A DNA stretch of 64,000 nucleotides from UBA6183 sp964545895 (GTDB lineage Bacteria > Bacteroidota > Bacteroidia > UKL13-3). The position numbers and the translations under genes are program-made. The stretch covers positions 5,709 to 69,708 of the forward strand of contig CAZJHS010000004.1 of the NCBI GenBank assembly GCA_964545895.1. The letters run 5' to 3'. The notes under the pieces were generated by a model. It did not search any database. It saw only the letters and a list, made by a program, of their open reading frames with translations, and was not told where the DNA came from. Position 1 is the first letter of the stretch. Every line of letters starts with the position of its first letter. Positions 36,671 to 44,996 of this stretch are shown here, in pieces.

Positions 36671-37177
36671 ATGAAAAAGTACATTTTTATGTTGGGCTTG
36701 TTAATTACAGGCACTGCATCAACACTAATTGCACAAGGGCCACTTACCTTGGGTAAAACACAACTTAATTTAGGAGTTGGATTATCATCGTGGGGCGTTC
36801 CAATTTATGTAGGATTGGATTATGGATTTAAAAAAGATATCACACTTGGTGGCGAATTATCTTTCCGCTCGTACCGCGAAAACTGGAAAAACTATTACTA
36901 CAGCCATCAGATTATGGGCGTCTCGGCCAACGGTAATTACCATTTTAACAGCCTATTAAATATTCCAAAACCTTGGGATGTGTACGCAGGTTTAAATTTA
37001 GGTTTTTATGTTTGGTCATCAACCAGCAGTTACCCGGGCAATCACTCATCAGGGTTAGGATTAGGAGCACAATTAGGTGCACGCTATTACCTAAGTAGCA
37101 AACTAGGATTAAACTTAGAGTTTGGTGGAGGAAATGCATTCTCGGGAGGCAAATTTGGTATTACCTATAAATTCTAA
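36671..37177 (+). CDS. Small outer membrane beta-barrel protein
   Basis: 168 residues. A signal peptide ends near TLIAQ (residue 22). The rest alternates hydrophobic and polar residues with many Gly and aromatic residues (LNLGVGLSSWGVPIYVGLDYGF, VYAGLNLGFYVWSS, LGLGAQLGARYYLSS) and ends ...GKFGITYKF, a C-terminal aromatic as in outer membrane barrels of about eight strands. No binding function can be assigned. Own promoter; next gene is a separate unit. Confidence 0.75.
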   Translation: MKKYIFMLGLLITGTASTLIAQGPLTLGKTQLNLGVGLSSWGVPIYVGLDYGFKKDITLGGELSFRSYRENWKNYYYSHQIMGVSANGNYHFNSLLNIPKPWDVYAGLNLGFYVWSSTSSYPGNHSSGLGLGAQLGARYYLSSKLGLNLEFGGGNAFSGGKFGITYKF

Positions 37178-37263
37178 TCAGCTTTATTAAAAGGCTTGCT
37201 AATTTGTTTTAGTTTGATTTGTAGTTGATAACTCTTATTTTGCTCATAACAAATTAGCAAGCT

Positions 37264-38391
37264 ATGCTTAGTTTTTGGGAAAGTAATTCGTTTATAAACT
37301 ACAATTATATTATTGTAGGTGGTGGCATTACAGGCTTAAGTACGGCATGTGCGCTTAAAGAACGCAATCCTAAAGCATCTGTTTTAGTGCTTGAAAAAGG
37401 ATTGCTGCCATCAGGTGCATCAACCAAAAATGCGGGTTTTGCCTGCATAGGCTCTTACACCGAAAAATGGGAAGATTACCAACGATTAGGCGAATCGGCT
37501 TTTCTTAAATTAATTGAAGACCGATGGTTGGGCTTGTACTTATTGCGCAAGCGACTTGGTGATGAACACATTGATTACATTAATCATGGTGGATTTGAAC
37601 TAATGCTCAATGAAAGTGGTGCTGATGCCCATAAAGTAGAAACCTTAAACAAGCTGCTAGAACCCATTTTAAAAAAACAAGTTTTTTACATTGCTCCTAA
37701 ATTTATTAACCAATTTGGGTTTAATGATAACATGGTAACTGATGTGGTTTTTAACCCTTTTGAAGGACAAATAGACACTGGAAAAATGATGAATACCCTG
37801 CTTAATTACGCGGGTATTTTGCAAATAAGGGTACTAACTGGAGCTGATGTAAAACATATAGAAGAAACCAATGATGGCGTGCATGTTACCTGCCAACAAA
37901 ACAATCACTCCATAACATTTAAAGCCAACCAAGCGGCTATTTGTACCAATGCGTTTACCAAGCAATTTTTACCTGATGAGGAAGTGACACCTGGCCGCGG
38001 ACAAGTGTTGTGTACCAGCCCAATTGAGGATTTAAAATTTACAGGAACTTTTAGTTTTGATGAAGGTTATTATTACTTCCGCAATATGGGAAACCGAGTT
38101 ATTTTTGGTGGAGGAAGAAACCTTGATTTTGAAACGGAAACAACCACCCAATTTGAACTTAACCAACGCATACAAAAGCAACTCTCCTTTTTTTTAGAAG
38201 AAATGATTTTGCCCAATACACCTTTTACCATTGAGCAACAATGGAGTGGTATAATGGCATTTAATAAACAAAAAACGCCTTTAGTTAAACGCGTATCGCC
38301 ACATGTGGTTGTGGGCGCAAGACTTAATGGCATGGGCATTGCGCTAGCTAGTAAAGTAGCTGATGATTTAACTAAATTAATATTAGAATAA
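37264..38391 (+). CDS. FAD-dependent amine/amino-acid oxidoreductase (DAO family)
   Basis: 375 residues. The N-terminal dinucleotide motif IIVGGGITGLSTACALKE is followed by VLVLEKGLLPSGASTKNAGF, the glycine oxidase/DadA-type signature for FAD. The middle has TPGRGQVLCTSP and the C-terminus VVVGARLNGMGIALASKVADDL, closing the FAD site. It probably oxidises a secondary amine or amino acid in the cytoplasm; the substrate cannot be read. It is followed after 4 bases by a small secreted protein gene, so the two may be cotranscribed. Confidence 0.85.
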   Translation: MLSFWESNSFINYNYIIVGGGITGLSTACALKERNPKASVLVLEKGLLPSGASTKNAGFACIGSYTEKWEDYQRLGESAFLKLIEDRWLGLYLLRKRLGDEHIDYINHGGFELMLNESGADAHKVETLNKLLEPILKKQVFYIAPKFINQFGFNDNMVTDVVFNPFEGQIDTGKMMNTLLNYAGILQIRVLTGADVKHIEETNDGVHVTCQQNNHSITFKANQAAICTNAFTKQFLPDEEVTPGRGQVLCTSPIEDLKFTGTFSFDEGYYYFRNMGNRVIFGGGRNLDFETETTTQFELNQRIQKQLSFFLEEMILPNTPFTIEQQWSGIMAFNKQKTPLVKRVSPHVVVGARLNGMGIALASKVADDLTKLILE

Positions 38392-38395
38392 TTAC

Positions 38396-38890
38396 ATGAA
38401 CCTTAGAATTATACTAATCTTAGCTCTGCTTTTTAATTTAAAATTTGATTTGTATGGCCAATCCGAATCATATAAGTTACAAATCAAAATATATCCCGAC
38501 ACCTCAAACTTAGATGGTTGTTTTTTTACCAGTGAAGAAATAAATCCAATACATGGAACAAATAAAATAGTATACAATTTTGATTTAAAGAACTTCACTC
38601 CTTCAGACAATAATGAACTTTACTTTGGTGACTATATCAATAGCGAGTGTAAGCTCGTGTTTTATAATAATCAACTCGTTGAACATGCGCTAAATACAAG
38701 TAATTATATTGAGTCAGAACTTAAAATAAACACACTCCCATTTATAGTTGCCATGAATGTTACAAAGAAAACGGCCGCTGATAATACAAAAAAACATGAA
38801 TTAACTATTAATCTAGCTGTTCCTAGCTTACTCACTCCAGACGATAAGCTGTTAAAAATTATTATTAATCTTACTAGAATTGAACAGTAA
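38396..38890 (+). CDS. Small secreted protein, paralog of the next gene
   Basis: 164 residues with signal peptide ending near DLYGQ (residue 22). The mature part starts with KLQIKIYPDTSNLDGC, shared with the following gene (SLKIYPDTSNKMGC), and both have a central FSL/FDL..FT segment and a closing LxLxxxQ-like strand. No known domain. Starts 4 bases after the oxidoreductase stop. Confidence 0.65.
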   Translation: MNLRIILILALLFNLKFDLYGQSESYKLQIKIYPDTSNLDGCFFTSEEINPIHGTNKIVYNFDLKNFTPSDNNELYFGDYINSECKLVFYNNQLVEHALNTSNYIESELKINTLPFIVAMNVTKKTAADNTKKHELTINLAVPSLLTPDDKLLKIIINLTRIEQ

Positions 38891-38920
38891 AGCCTATAAT
38901 TAATATTAAACAAACTACAC

Positions 38921-39430
38921 ATGAACTTAAAATCAATACTATTAACTGGATTTACTATTGGTGCTACTTTTAGCGCAAAAGCACAATTAGAAAACTGGAA
39001 TACTTCGTTAAAAATATACCCAGATACCAGCAACAAAATGGGCTGTGTAATTAGCAACGAGCAACTAAACTTTACCGGCAATTTAAATGGCAGAACGGGC
39101 TGGTTATTTTCGTTAACCACCTTTACTGTTTTAGAAGATTTTATTACTTACATGGGGCAAGTTGATGCTGACGAAACTTATATCATTTTTACCAACCCAA
39201 GCTCGCTTGAAATGATTACAAGTCCAGAGCCAAACAAGCGTGCAGAAAACATTGAAGGTGAAATGAAATATAGAGGGAAAATAATTCCTATCCTGTTAAG
39301 TCCATTGCCAAACAAAAAAGCAGATAAAACAGGCGAAAAACTATGGCAATTTGAAGTAGAGAATAACTCATTGGTAATACCCAACGAAGGAAAAACTAAA
39401 TTTATATTACAGTTTACACCTAAGCAATAA
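38921..39430 (+). CDS. Small secreted protein, paralog of the previous gene
   Basis: 169 residues, signal peptide ending near SAKAQ (residue 22). It shares with its upstream neighbour the opening LKIYPDTSN..GC..S.E and overall beta-rich pattern at about the same length, so the pair looks like an old tandem duplication. Function unknown. A terminator follows. Confidence 0.68.
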   Translation: MNLKSILLTGFTIGATFSAKAQLENWNTSLKIYPDTSNKMGCVISNEQLNFTGNLNGRTGWLFSLTTFTVLEDFITYMGQVDADETYIIFTNPSSLEMITSPEPNKRAENIEGEMKYRGKIIPILLSPLPNKKADKTGEKLWQFEVENNSLVIPNEGKTKFILQFTPKQ

Positions 39431-39434
39431 GCAT

Positions 39435-39467
39435 AAAAAAAGGCCCCTTTTACAAGAGGCCTTTTTT
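39435..39467 (+). terminator. Bidirectional terminator
   Basis: AAAAAAAGGCC (39435-39445) with GGCC plus T-run (39458-39467), one internal mismatch and a short TTAC loop. It serves the small secreted protein genes and the convergent permease gene. Confidence 0.8.
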
Positions 39468-39480
39468 GTATATTTTCTTT

Positions 39481-41067
39481 CTATTTAGCGGCTTCGTTAG
39501 CCTTATTCAATTTACTGTGCTTACGACCATATACATAGTAAATCAACAATCCAAAAGCCATCCAAATCATGGCTACTTTTAAAGTTTCGCCATCAAGTGC
39601 TACAATCATACCTGTACAAACCAATACTCCTAAAATAGGAATTAAAGGAACAAGAGGGGTTTTAAACGGACGCTCAATATTTGGTGATTTTTTACGCATA
39701 ATAAGTACACCTGCGCTTACTAACACAAAGGCAAATAAAGTTCCAAAGCTGGTTAAATCTCCGGCAACACTGCCCGGTACAAACGCAGCAAACAATCCCA
39801 CAAAAACAAACAACATCATATTAGCTTTGTATGGTGTTTTATATTTAGGATGTAACTCGCTAAATGCTTTTGGCATTAAACCATCATTACTCATGCTAAA
39901 AAACACACGGCTTTGACCCATTAACATCACCAAAATAACCGAACTAAATCCGGCTAAAATAGCCACCGTTACACTAGTTGCCAACCACTCAAAACCTGGC
40001 ATGTAATTTTGTATGGCGTAAGCCACCGAAGCTTCTTTACCAGCAGTTTTAAACTCTTGCCAATTAGCCACACCTGTTAACACGTGGCCAAACAAAATGT
40101 ATAAAATGGTGCAAATTACCAACGATCCTAAAATACCTATTGGCATATCGCGTTTTGGATTTTTAGCCTCTTGTGCTGCAGTACTCACCGCATCAAAACC
40201 AATAAAAGCAAAAAACACAATGGCAGCTCCGCCTAATACGCCACCCCAACCCCATTTAAAAAAACCTTCGTGGCCAATTGTACCCTCTGGAACTAAATAA
40301 GGTGTATGATTTGCTGGGTTGATATATTGCCAACCTATAGCAATAAACAGTAATACAATAGCCACTTTTATAAATACAATAATGGCATTTACTATAGCAC
40401 TTTCTTGTGTACCTCTTATTAATATTAAAGTAATAACAAACAAAATTACCAAAGCTGGTAAGTTTACATAACCGCTAGTAATCTGAACTAAGCTAACCAA
40501 ATTAGTAGGCAATAAAGCAAACTGCTCATCGCTTAAAATAAGTTCGCCATTTTTTACCATAGCAGCCCACTCGGGTTTAAATGAAGTGATTTGAGCCAAG
40601 TTAGCAGAAGTTACTTTATGCAAACTCTCAAATGGACTATGACACCACTCGTATGGAATTGCACCTCCGAGCAAATTATTTAAATACTCACTCCAAGCAA
40701 TACCAACCGTGGCCGCTCCCAAAGCATATTCCATCATCAATGCCCAACCAATAATCCATGCTACAACCTCGCCCATAGTAACATAACTATAAGCATACGC
40801 ACTACCTGCAATAGGAATCATGGCTGCAAACTCTGCGTAGCATAACCCCGCAAATGCACAACCTATAGCAGCTACAATAAACGAAAGCGTTACCGCAGGA
40901 CCAGAAGCCTCGGCAGCAGCAGCAGCAGTACGTACAAATAATCCTGCACCAATAATGGCACCTACACCTAATGCAACTAAATTGCCAGCGCCCAACGTAC
41001 GTTTTAATCCGTGACCTTCTGACTCCTTAATTAAATGATCAATATTTTTGGTTGAAAAAGATCCCAT
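39481..41067 (-). CDS. APC-superfamily cationic-type amino acid permease
   Basis: 528 residues from ATG 41067 (MGSFSTKN); the frame runs on to 41106 but the extra residues are not family-like. About 12 membrane helices. The first has the substrate-binding GVGAIIGAGLFV, and AFIGFDAVSTAAQEAKNPKRDMPIGI is the CAT/YfnA-type signature in helix 6-7. A longer loop with Cys lies between helices 4 and 5 (about residues 140-190). It imports an amino acid with protons. Single gene, convergent with the secreted protein pair. Confidence 0.9.
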   Translation of the reverse strand: MGSFSTKNIDHLIKESEGHGLKRTLGAGNLVALGVGAIIGAGLFVRTAAAAAEASGPAVTLSFIVAAIGCAFAGLCYAEFAAMIPIAGSAYAYSYVTMGEVVAWIIGWALMMEYALGAATVGIAWSEYLNNLLGGAIPYEWCHSPFESLHKVTSANLAQITSFKPEWAAMVKNGELILSDEQFALLPTNLVSLVQITSGYVNLPALVILFVITLILIRGTQESAIVNAIIVFIKVAIVLLFIAIGWQYINPANHTPYLVPEGTIGHEGFFKWGWGGVLGGAAIVFFAFIGFDAVSTAAQEAKNPKRDMPIGILGSLVICTILYILFGHVLTGVANWQEFKTAGKEASVAYAIQNYMPGFEWLATSVTVAILAGFSSVILVMLMGQSRVFFSMSNDGLMPKAFSELHPKYKTPYKANMMLFVFVGLFAAFVPGSVAGDLTSFGTLFAFVLVSAGVLIMRKKSPNIERPFKTPLVPLIPILGVLVCTGMIVALDGETLKVAMIWMAFGLLIYYVYGRKHSKLNKANEAAK

Positions 41068-41162
41068 ACAATAATGTTTGATTTTTAGAGATGGCAATAT
41101 AACCATGTTTTACGCAATGCAAAACACAATTTGTTTACCCAACAACATGTTAAAAATTGTCC

Positions 41163-42170
41163 TTATAAAATTCGTAGTAATATTTCTTTCAATAAATCAT
41201 CTTGAGTGGTTGAAGCGTTATTTACGCCTTTACTTTTTAAATCGTACTCGTGTATAATACGTATACAACGCTCAAGTTCATCAGCACTATAGCGGCTGGC
41301 TGCATTTAAATAATCTTTTGATTGGTAATAGTTTAAACCAAACTGACGCTGCAATTGGTTAGGGTCTTTAACATTGCTTTGCTTAACCATGTAGGTTTTA
41401 CTAAAAAAGTTATTCATGTTAATTAGCGCAGCAATAATGCTAAAATCTTTATTTTTACCCATGTGATGGGCAATGTGCATGGCTCTTCCACTGTTTTTAG
41501 TGGCAATTGCACCCATCAATTCAAAAATGTTAAACTCCTTACTAATACCAATTTTTAACTCCACATCGGTATCGGTAATTTGTTTGTCGCCATCTTTATT
41601 AATCATCAGCTTTTCAAGCTCGTTGGCAATTTTACCTAAATCGCTACCCAAACTATCGGCAATTAAAGTAGCACTGCGGTTGCTAATGCTAAAATCTTTG
41701 CTTTTTAAATAGCGCTCAATCCATGCAGGTAATTCGTTATCGTAAAGTTTTTTCGACTCAAACAACACATGTTTGGCTAAGGCTTTATAAAAACGAGTAC
41801 GTTTATCAACCTTATCTTTTTTGTAACAAATAATTAAAATCGTACTCGGAACAGGTTTTTCTAAGTAAGCTTCAAAGTCTTCTAAATTTTTCAGATTTTG
41901 TGCTTCCTTCACAATAATCACCTGATAATCTGACATCATAGGAAAGCGCTTGGCTGCATTTACAATTGAGCCAACATCACTATCCTTACCATAAAATATA
42001 CTTTGATTGAATCCCTTTTCGCCCTCATTTAAAATGTGATGTTCGGCATAGTGGCTTAGTTCGTCAATGTAATATTGCTCAGCCCCATAAAAAAAATATA
42101 CCGGAGCATATTTCTTTGCTTTAAGGTTTGATAGTATTTTATTGAAATCTGAGCTATTTTCGGACGCCAT
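41163..42170 (-). CDS. holA: DNA polymerase III subunit delta
   Basis: 335 residues, clamp-loader delta. The N-terminal AAA+-like domain has PVYFFYGAEQYYIDEL, the degenerate P-loop of HolA, and VIIVKEAQNLKNLEDFEAYLE; the C-terminal collar has FNIFELMGAIATKNSGRAM and DLKSKGV. It opens the sliding clamp with gamma/tau and delta-prime. Divergent from the next gene with only 23 bases between start codons. Confidence 0.92.
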   Translation of the reverse strand: MASENSSDFNKILSNLKAKKYAPVYFFYGAEQYYIDELSHYAEHHILNEGEKGFNQSIFYGKDSDVGSIVNAAKRFPMMSDYQVIIVKEAQNLKNLEDFEAYLEKPVPSTILIICYKKDKVDKRTRFYKALAKHVLFESKKLYDNELPAWIERYLKSKDFSISNRSATLIADSLGSDLGKIANELEKLMINKDGDKQITDTDVELKIGISKEFNIFELMGAIATKNSGRAMHIAHHMGKNKDFSIIAALINMNNFFSKTYMVKQSNVKDPNQLQRQFGLNYYQSKDYLNAASRYSADELERCIRIIHEYDLKSKGVNNASTTQDDLLKEILLRIL

Positions 42171-42193
42171 TTTGCTTGATATATTTAAATGTA

Positions 42194-42640
42194 ATGCAGC
42201 TTAATTTTCCTACATACAATTTTAAGGTTAAAAAGGTTGAAAATAGAAATTATATTTTCGACATTATCCGTAAAAAATTTGTGGTACTTACCCCCGAAGA
42301 GTGGGTTAGGCAGCACTTGGTGCACTATTTAATAGAGGTTTGCCAGTGTCCAACATCGCTAATAGCTGTTGAAAAAGGCCTAGTTATTAATGGCTTACAA
42401 AAACGTTTTGATGTTTTAGTATACAACAATTTGGGGCTGCCCATTTTATTGGCCGAATGTAAAGCACCCGATATTGCCCTATCAACCCAAACTTTTTTAC
42501 AGGCTGCCGTGTATAACCAAGCCTTGCAAGTACAAAATTTAGTAATAACTAATGGGTTACAACTGCAATTTTGCCAATATCAACCCGATTTTAAAACCCA
42601 TAAAATAACCACGGATATTCCGGCTTATCCGTTTACGTAA
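42194..42640 (+). CDS. Type I restriction enzyme R protein N-terminal-like (HSDR_N) domain protein
   Basis: 148 residues from ATG 42194; an in-frame TTG at 42176 is unlikely. The motifs EEWVRQHLVHYL, KRFDVLVY and LLAECKAP follow the PD-(D/E)xK nuclease fold (D in RFDVL, E-x-K in AECKA). Free-standing HSDR_N proteins of this length next to holA are common in Bacteroidota. No methylase or helicase partner is present, so it is not a restriction system; a repair-related role is possible but unproven. Confidence 0.8.
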   Translation: MQLNFPTYNFKVKKVENRNYIFDIIRKKFVVLTPEEWVRQHLVHYLIEVCQCPTSLIAVEKGLVINGLQKRFDVLVYNNLGLPILLAECKAPDIALSTQTFLQAAVYNQALQVQNLVITNGLQLQFCQYQPDFKTHKITTDIPAYPFT

Positions 42641-42668
42641 TTAGTAGCCATAAACTTTAGCCCGATTT

Positions 42669-42676
42669 TATATTTG
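42669..42676 (+). promoter_or_regulatory. -7 element for the AIM24-like gene
   Basis: TATATTTG, exact TAnnTTTG, ends 23 bases before the ATG at 42700. Confidence 0.5.
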
Positions 42677-42699
42677 AACTTTAATTAAATAAAAATACC

Positions 42700-43491
42700 A
42701 TGCGTACCAATCACGAAATTGATTACAGAATTTTAGGAAATGAAATGCAATGTGTGGAGATTGAACTAGATCCACAAGAAACCGTAGTAGCCGAACCTGG
42801 CAGCTTTATGATGATGGATAATGGCATTGATATGCAAACCATTTTTGGCGATGGCTCGCAGCAAAATGGAGGTTTATTGGGTAAGTTATTTTCGGCAGGT
42901 AAACGTATGCTTACTGGCGAAAACTTATTTATGACAGCCTATACCAATATTGGACAAGGCAAAAAACAAGTAAGTTTTGCAGCTCCTTACCCTGGCCGTA
43001 TTATTCCGCTTGACTTGCACCGCTTGGGTGGCAAAATGATTTGCCAAAAAGATTCGTTTTTATGTGCAGCCAAAGGTGTAAGTGTTGGCATTGAGTTTCA
43101 GCGTAAACTTGGCACTGGTTTATTTGGTGGCGAAGGATTTATTATGCAAAAACTTGAAGGCGATGGTTTGGCTTTTGTGCACAGTGGCGGCCACGTTATT
43201 GAGCGCGAGTTACAACCTGGCGAAATGCTTAAAATTGATACGGGATGTATTGTTGCTTTTACCCAAACCATTAACTACGATATTCAGTTTGTGGGTGGAA
43301 TTAAAAACACCCTATTTGGTGGTGAAGGTGTATTTTTTGCAACTTTATCAGGACCAGGAAAAGTGTGGATTCAAACTTTACCAATAAGCCGTTTGGCCTC
43401 AAGAATTATGGCTTATGGTACTTATAACCGCAAAGAAGAAGGCGGCATATTAGGTGCATTAGGAAATATATTAGATGGTGATGGCAATTAA
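42700..43491 (+). CDS. AIM24/TIGR00266-family protein
   Basis: 263 residues. Typical features are VEIELDPQETVVAEPGSFMMMD near the start, repeated Gly-rich strands (GLFGGEGFIMQKLEG, NTLFGGEGVFFATLSGPGKVW) and LPISRLASRI near the end, forming a tandem beta-roll. The family is widespread in bacteria and archaea and related to yeast mitochondrial Aim24; its biochemical role is not known. Single gene with its own promoter and terminator. Confidence 0.9.
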   Translation: MRTNHEIDYRILGNEMQCVEIELDPQETVVAEPGSFMMMDNGIDMQTIFGDGSQQNGGLLGKLFSAGKRMLTGENLFMTAYTNIGQGKKQVSFAAPYPGRIIPLDLHRLGGKMICQKDSFLCAAKGVSVGIEFQRKLGTGLFGGEGFIMQKLEGDGLAFVHSGGHVIERELQPGEMLKIDTGCIVAFTQTINYDIQFVGGIKNTLFGGEGVFFATLSGPGKVWIQTLPISRLASRIMAYGTYNRKEEGGILGALGNILDGDGN

Positions 43492-43508
43492 TCAAGGCTA
43501 AAATAAAG

Positions 43509-43538
43509 AAAACGCCCCGTTCCAGAACGGGGCGTTTT
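43509..43538 (+). terminator. Bidirectional terminator
   Basis: AAAACGCCCCGTT (from 43509) pairs with AACGGGGCGTTTT (to 43538) around a CCAG loop, between convergent genes. Confidence 0.9.
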
Positions 43539-43555
43539 TATTTGGGTTGACGAAC

Positions 43556-44080
43556 TTATTTCAACGAAAAGTTTTGTCCTAAACTTACACCAAACCAACT
43601 CACATATTTTCCATCGCGTATAAATGGTGTGTAGCCAACTCTAAAACAAACGCCATTTGTTTCTATAACCCTAAATCCAATTACAGCTGTTGGCACAATT
43701 TCTCTATCAGTTGCCGAAGTGGTAACCAAAGTAAAACCAGCTCCCAACTCCAATTTTTCTTTACGCTCGCGGTTGCCCAAAATTACCGAAGTAGTAAAAG
43801 GAGCCAACACTTGATTAGGGGTATTTTCAATTTTATTTAAAAACACACGGCTTGTAAATCCATAGCTTGCACCTACACGTCCTACCCAACTCATGCTGCT
43901 TGATCTGGCTAATATTTTCTCGTAATTTATAGAGTATAAAAAAGCGGCACCGCCTAACTCAAAATACCAATTGTTAGTACCATCAGGTTCGCGATAGGGC
44001 CTTTCTTGGGCCTTTAAATTTAAGGTAAAAACTAAAATGCATACCCATAAAATGGTACCTTTGGTTGTATAATTTAGCAT
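43556..44080 (-). CDS. Small outer membrane beta-barrel-like protein, function unknown
   Basis: 174 residues from ATG 44080 (MLNYTTKGT); the frame reaches further up, but this start begins the signal peptide that ends near LNLKAQ. Beta-rich with alternating pattern (FELGGAAFLYSINYEKIL, KLELGAGFTLV, WFGVSLGQNFSLK). No family recognised. Its ATG is back to back with the GTG of the divergent gene, with no base between. Confidence 0.65.
   Translation of the reverse strand: MLNYTTKGTILWVCILVFTLNLKAQERPYREPDGTNNWYFELGGAAFLYSINYEKILARSSSMSWVGRVGASYGFTSRVFLNKIENTPNQVLAPFTTSVILGNRERKEKLELGAGFTLVTTSATDREIVPTAVIGFRVIETNGVCFRVGYTPFIRDGKYVSWFGVSLGQNFSLK
44056..44063 (+). promoter_or_regulatory. -7 element for the UbiA-like gene, inside the divergent gene
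   Basis: TACCTTTG, exact TAnnTTTG, ends 17 bases before GTG 44081. It lies inside the coding start of the minus-strand barrel gene. Confidence 0.45.
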
Positions 44081-44938
44081 GTGTTTACTTTGAAAAAACT
44101 GATACAATATTATCAAATATTTTGTAACCTAAGCCTTGATGTAGTTGGAGGTGTTTTTTGCAGTGCATTTGCCTTAGCACATGTATTTAAACTAAATGCA
44201 CCAATGGCTTGGTATTTGGCCTTACCCTTAGGCACTTGGCTTATTTACCTTGCCGATCATTTGGTGGATGTAAAACGTACCCACCAAGATTTTCCTACTC
44301 CACGACATCAGTTTATTAAACTACATTTTAAACGCATTATTGTGTTAAGCGTATTAATTGGCGTTGCTATTTTATTTATTACGCTGCTGTGTTGGAACAG
44401 TTCATTGGTAATTTGTGGCGCAATTATGTTGTTGGTTATTTTACTGCATTTAGCCATAACTCGCGCTAATCCGCAAGGTAAAAACCTGTTTAATAATAAA
44501 GAGTTGAGCGTTGCAAGTATATATGCCGCTTGCATTTTTATCTATCCCTTGTATTTAACTATGCATAGCAACATGTGGTTAATTACCGGTTATTTCTTTT
44601 TGTTGTTTCTGCTTATCACTTATCAAAACTTATTGCTGTGCTCCATTATTGAGTTTGATATTGATGAACAAATGAATAACACCAGTTTTATTAGAACCAT
44701 CGGATTAAAGCAAGGAAAAACAGTTTGGTGGACGCTAACCTCGCTGGCTTTATTGGCTGTTTTGGTGCTTCATTTTTATATTCAATCACCACACCTTAAT
44801 TTACTGAGGTGCTACGGATTAATAATACTTGGCAATTGTTTGATATACCTAAATGCACCACAATTACAAAAACATTTACTATACCGCAAACTAGCCGAGT
44901 TATTGTTTTGGCTCCCCATTGTAAGTACATTGTTTTAA
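44081..44938 (+). CDS. UbiA-like prenyltransferase-superfamily membrane protein
   Basis: 285 residues with about nine membrane helices. YLADHLVDVKR near residue 64 resembles the first Asp-rich motif of UbiA enzymes (DxxxD), and IEFDIDEQMN near residue 195 may be the second. Prenyltransferases of this fold attach prenyl chains to aromatic acceptors. The motifs are weak, so an enzyme activity is only inferred. Start GTG 44081 is chosen from the promoter; TTG 44090 is an alternative. Confidence 0.6.
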   Translation: MFTLKKLIQYYQIFCNLSLDVVGGVFCSAFALAHVFKLNAPMAWYLALPLGTWLIYLADHLVDVKRTHQDFPTPRHQFIKLHFKRIIVLSVLIGVAILFITLLCWNSSLVICGAIMLLVILLHLAITRANPQGKNLFNNKELSVASIYAACIFIYPLYLTMHSNMWLITGYFFLLFLLITYQNLLLCSIIEFDIDEQMNNTSFIRTIGLKQGKTVWWTLTSLALLAVLVLHFYIQSPHLNLLRCYGLIILGNCLIYLNAPQLQKHLLYRKLAELLFWLPIVSTLF

Positions 44939-44940
44939 CC

Positions 44941-44977
44941 AAAACGCCCCGCTCCGATTTCTCGGGCGGGGCGTTTT
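44941..44977 (+). terminator. Bidirectional terminator before yidC
   Basis: AAAACGCCCCG (44941-44951) pairs with CGGGGCGTTTT (44967-44977). It serves the UbiA-like gene and, in reverse, yidC. Confidence 0.9.
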
Positions 44978-44996
44978 ATAGTATGCTATTTATAAC

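Noticed and set aside
42194..42640. Type I restriction system
   Set aside because: Only an HSDR_N-like domain is present; no HsdM, HsdS or helicase part nearby.
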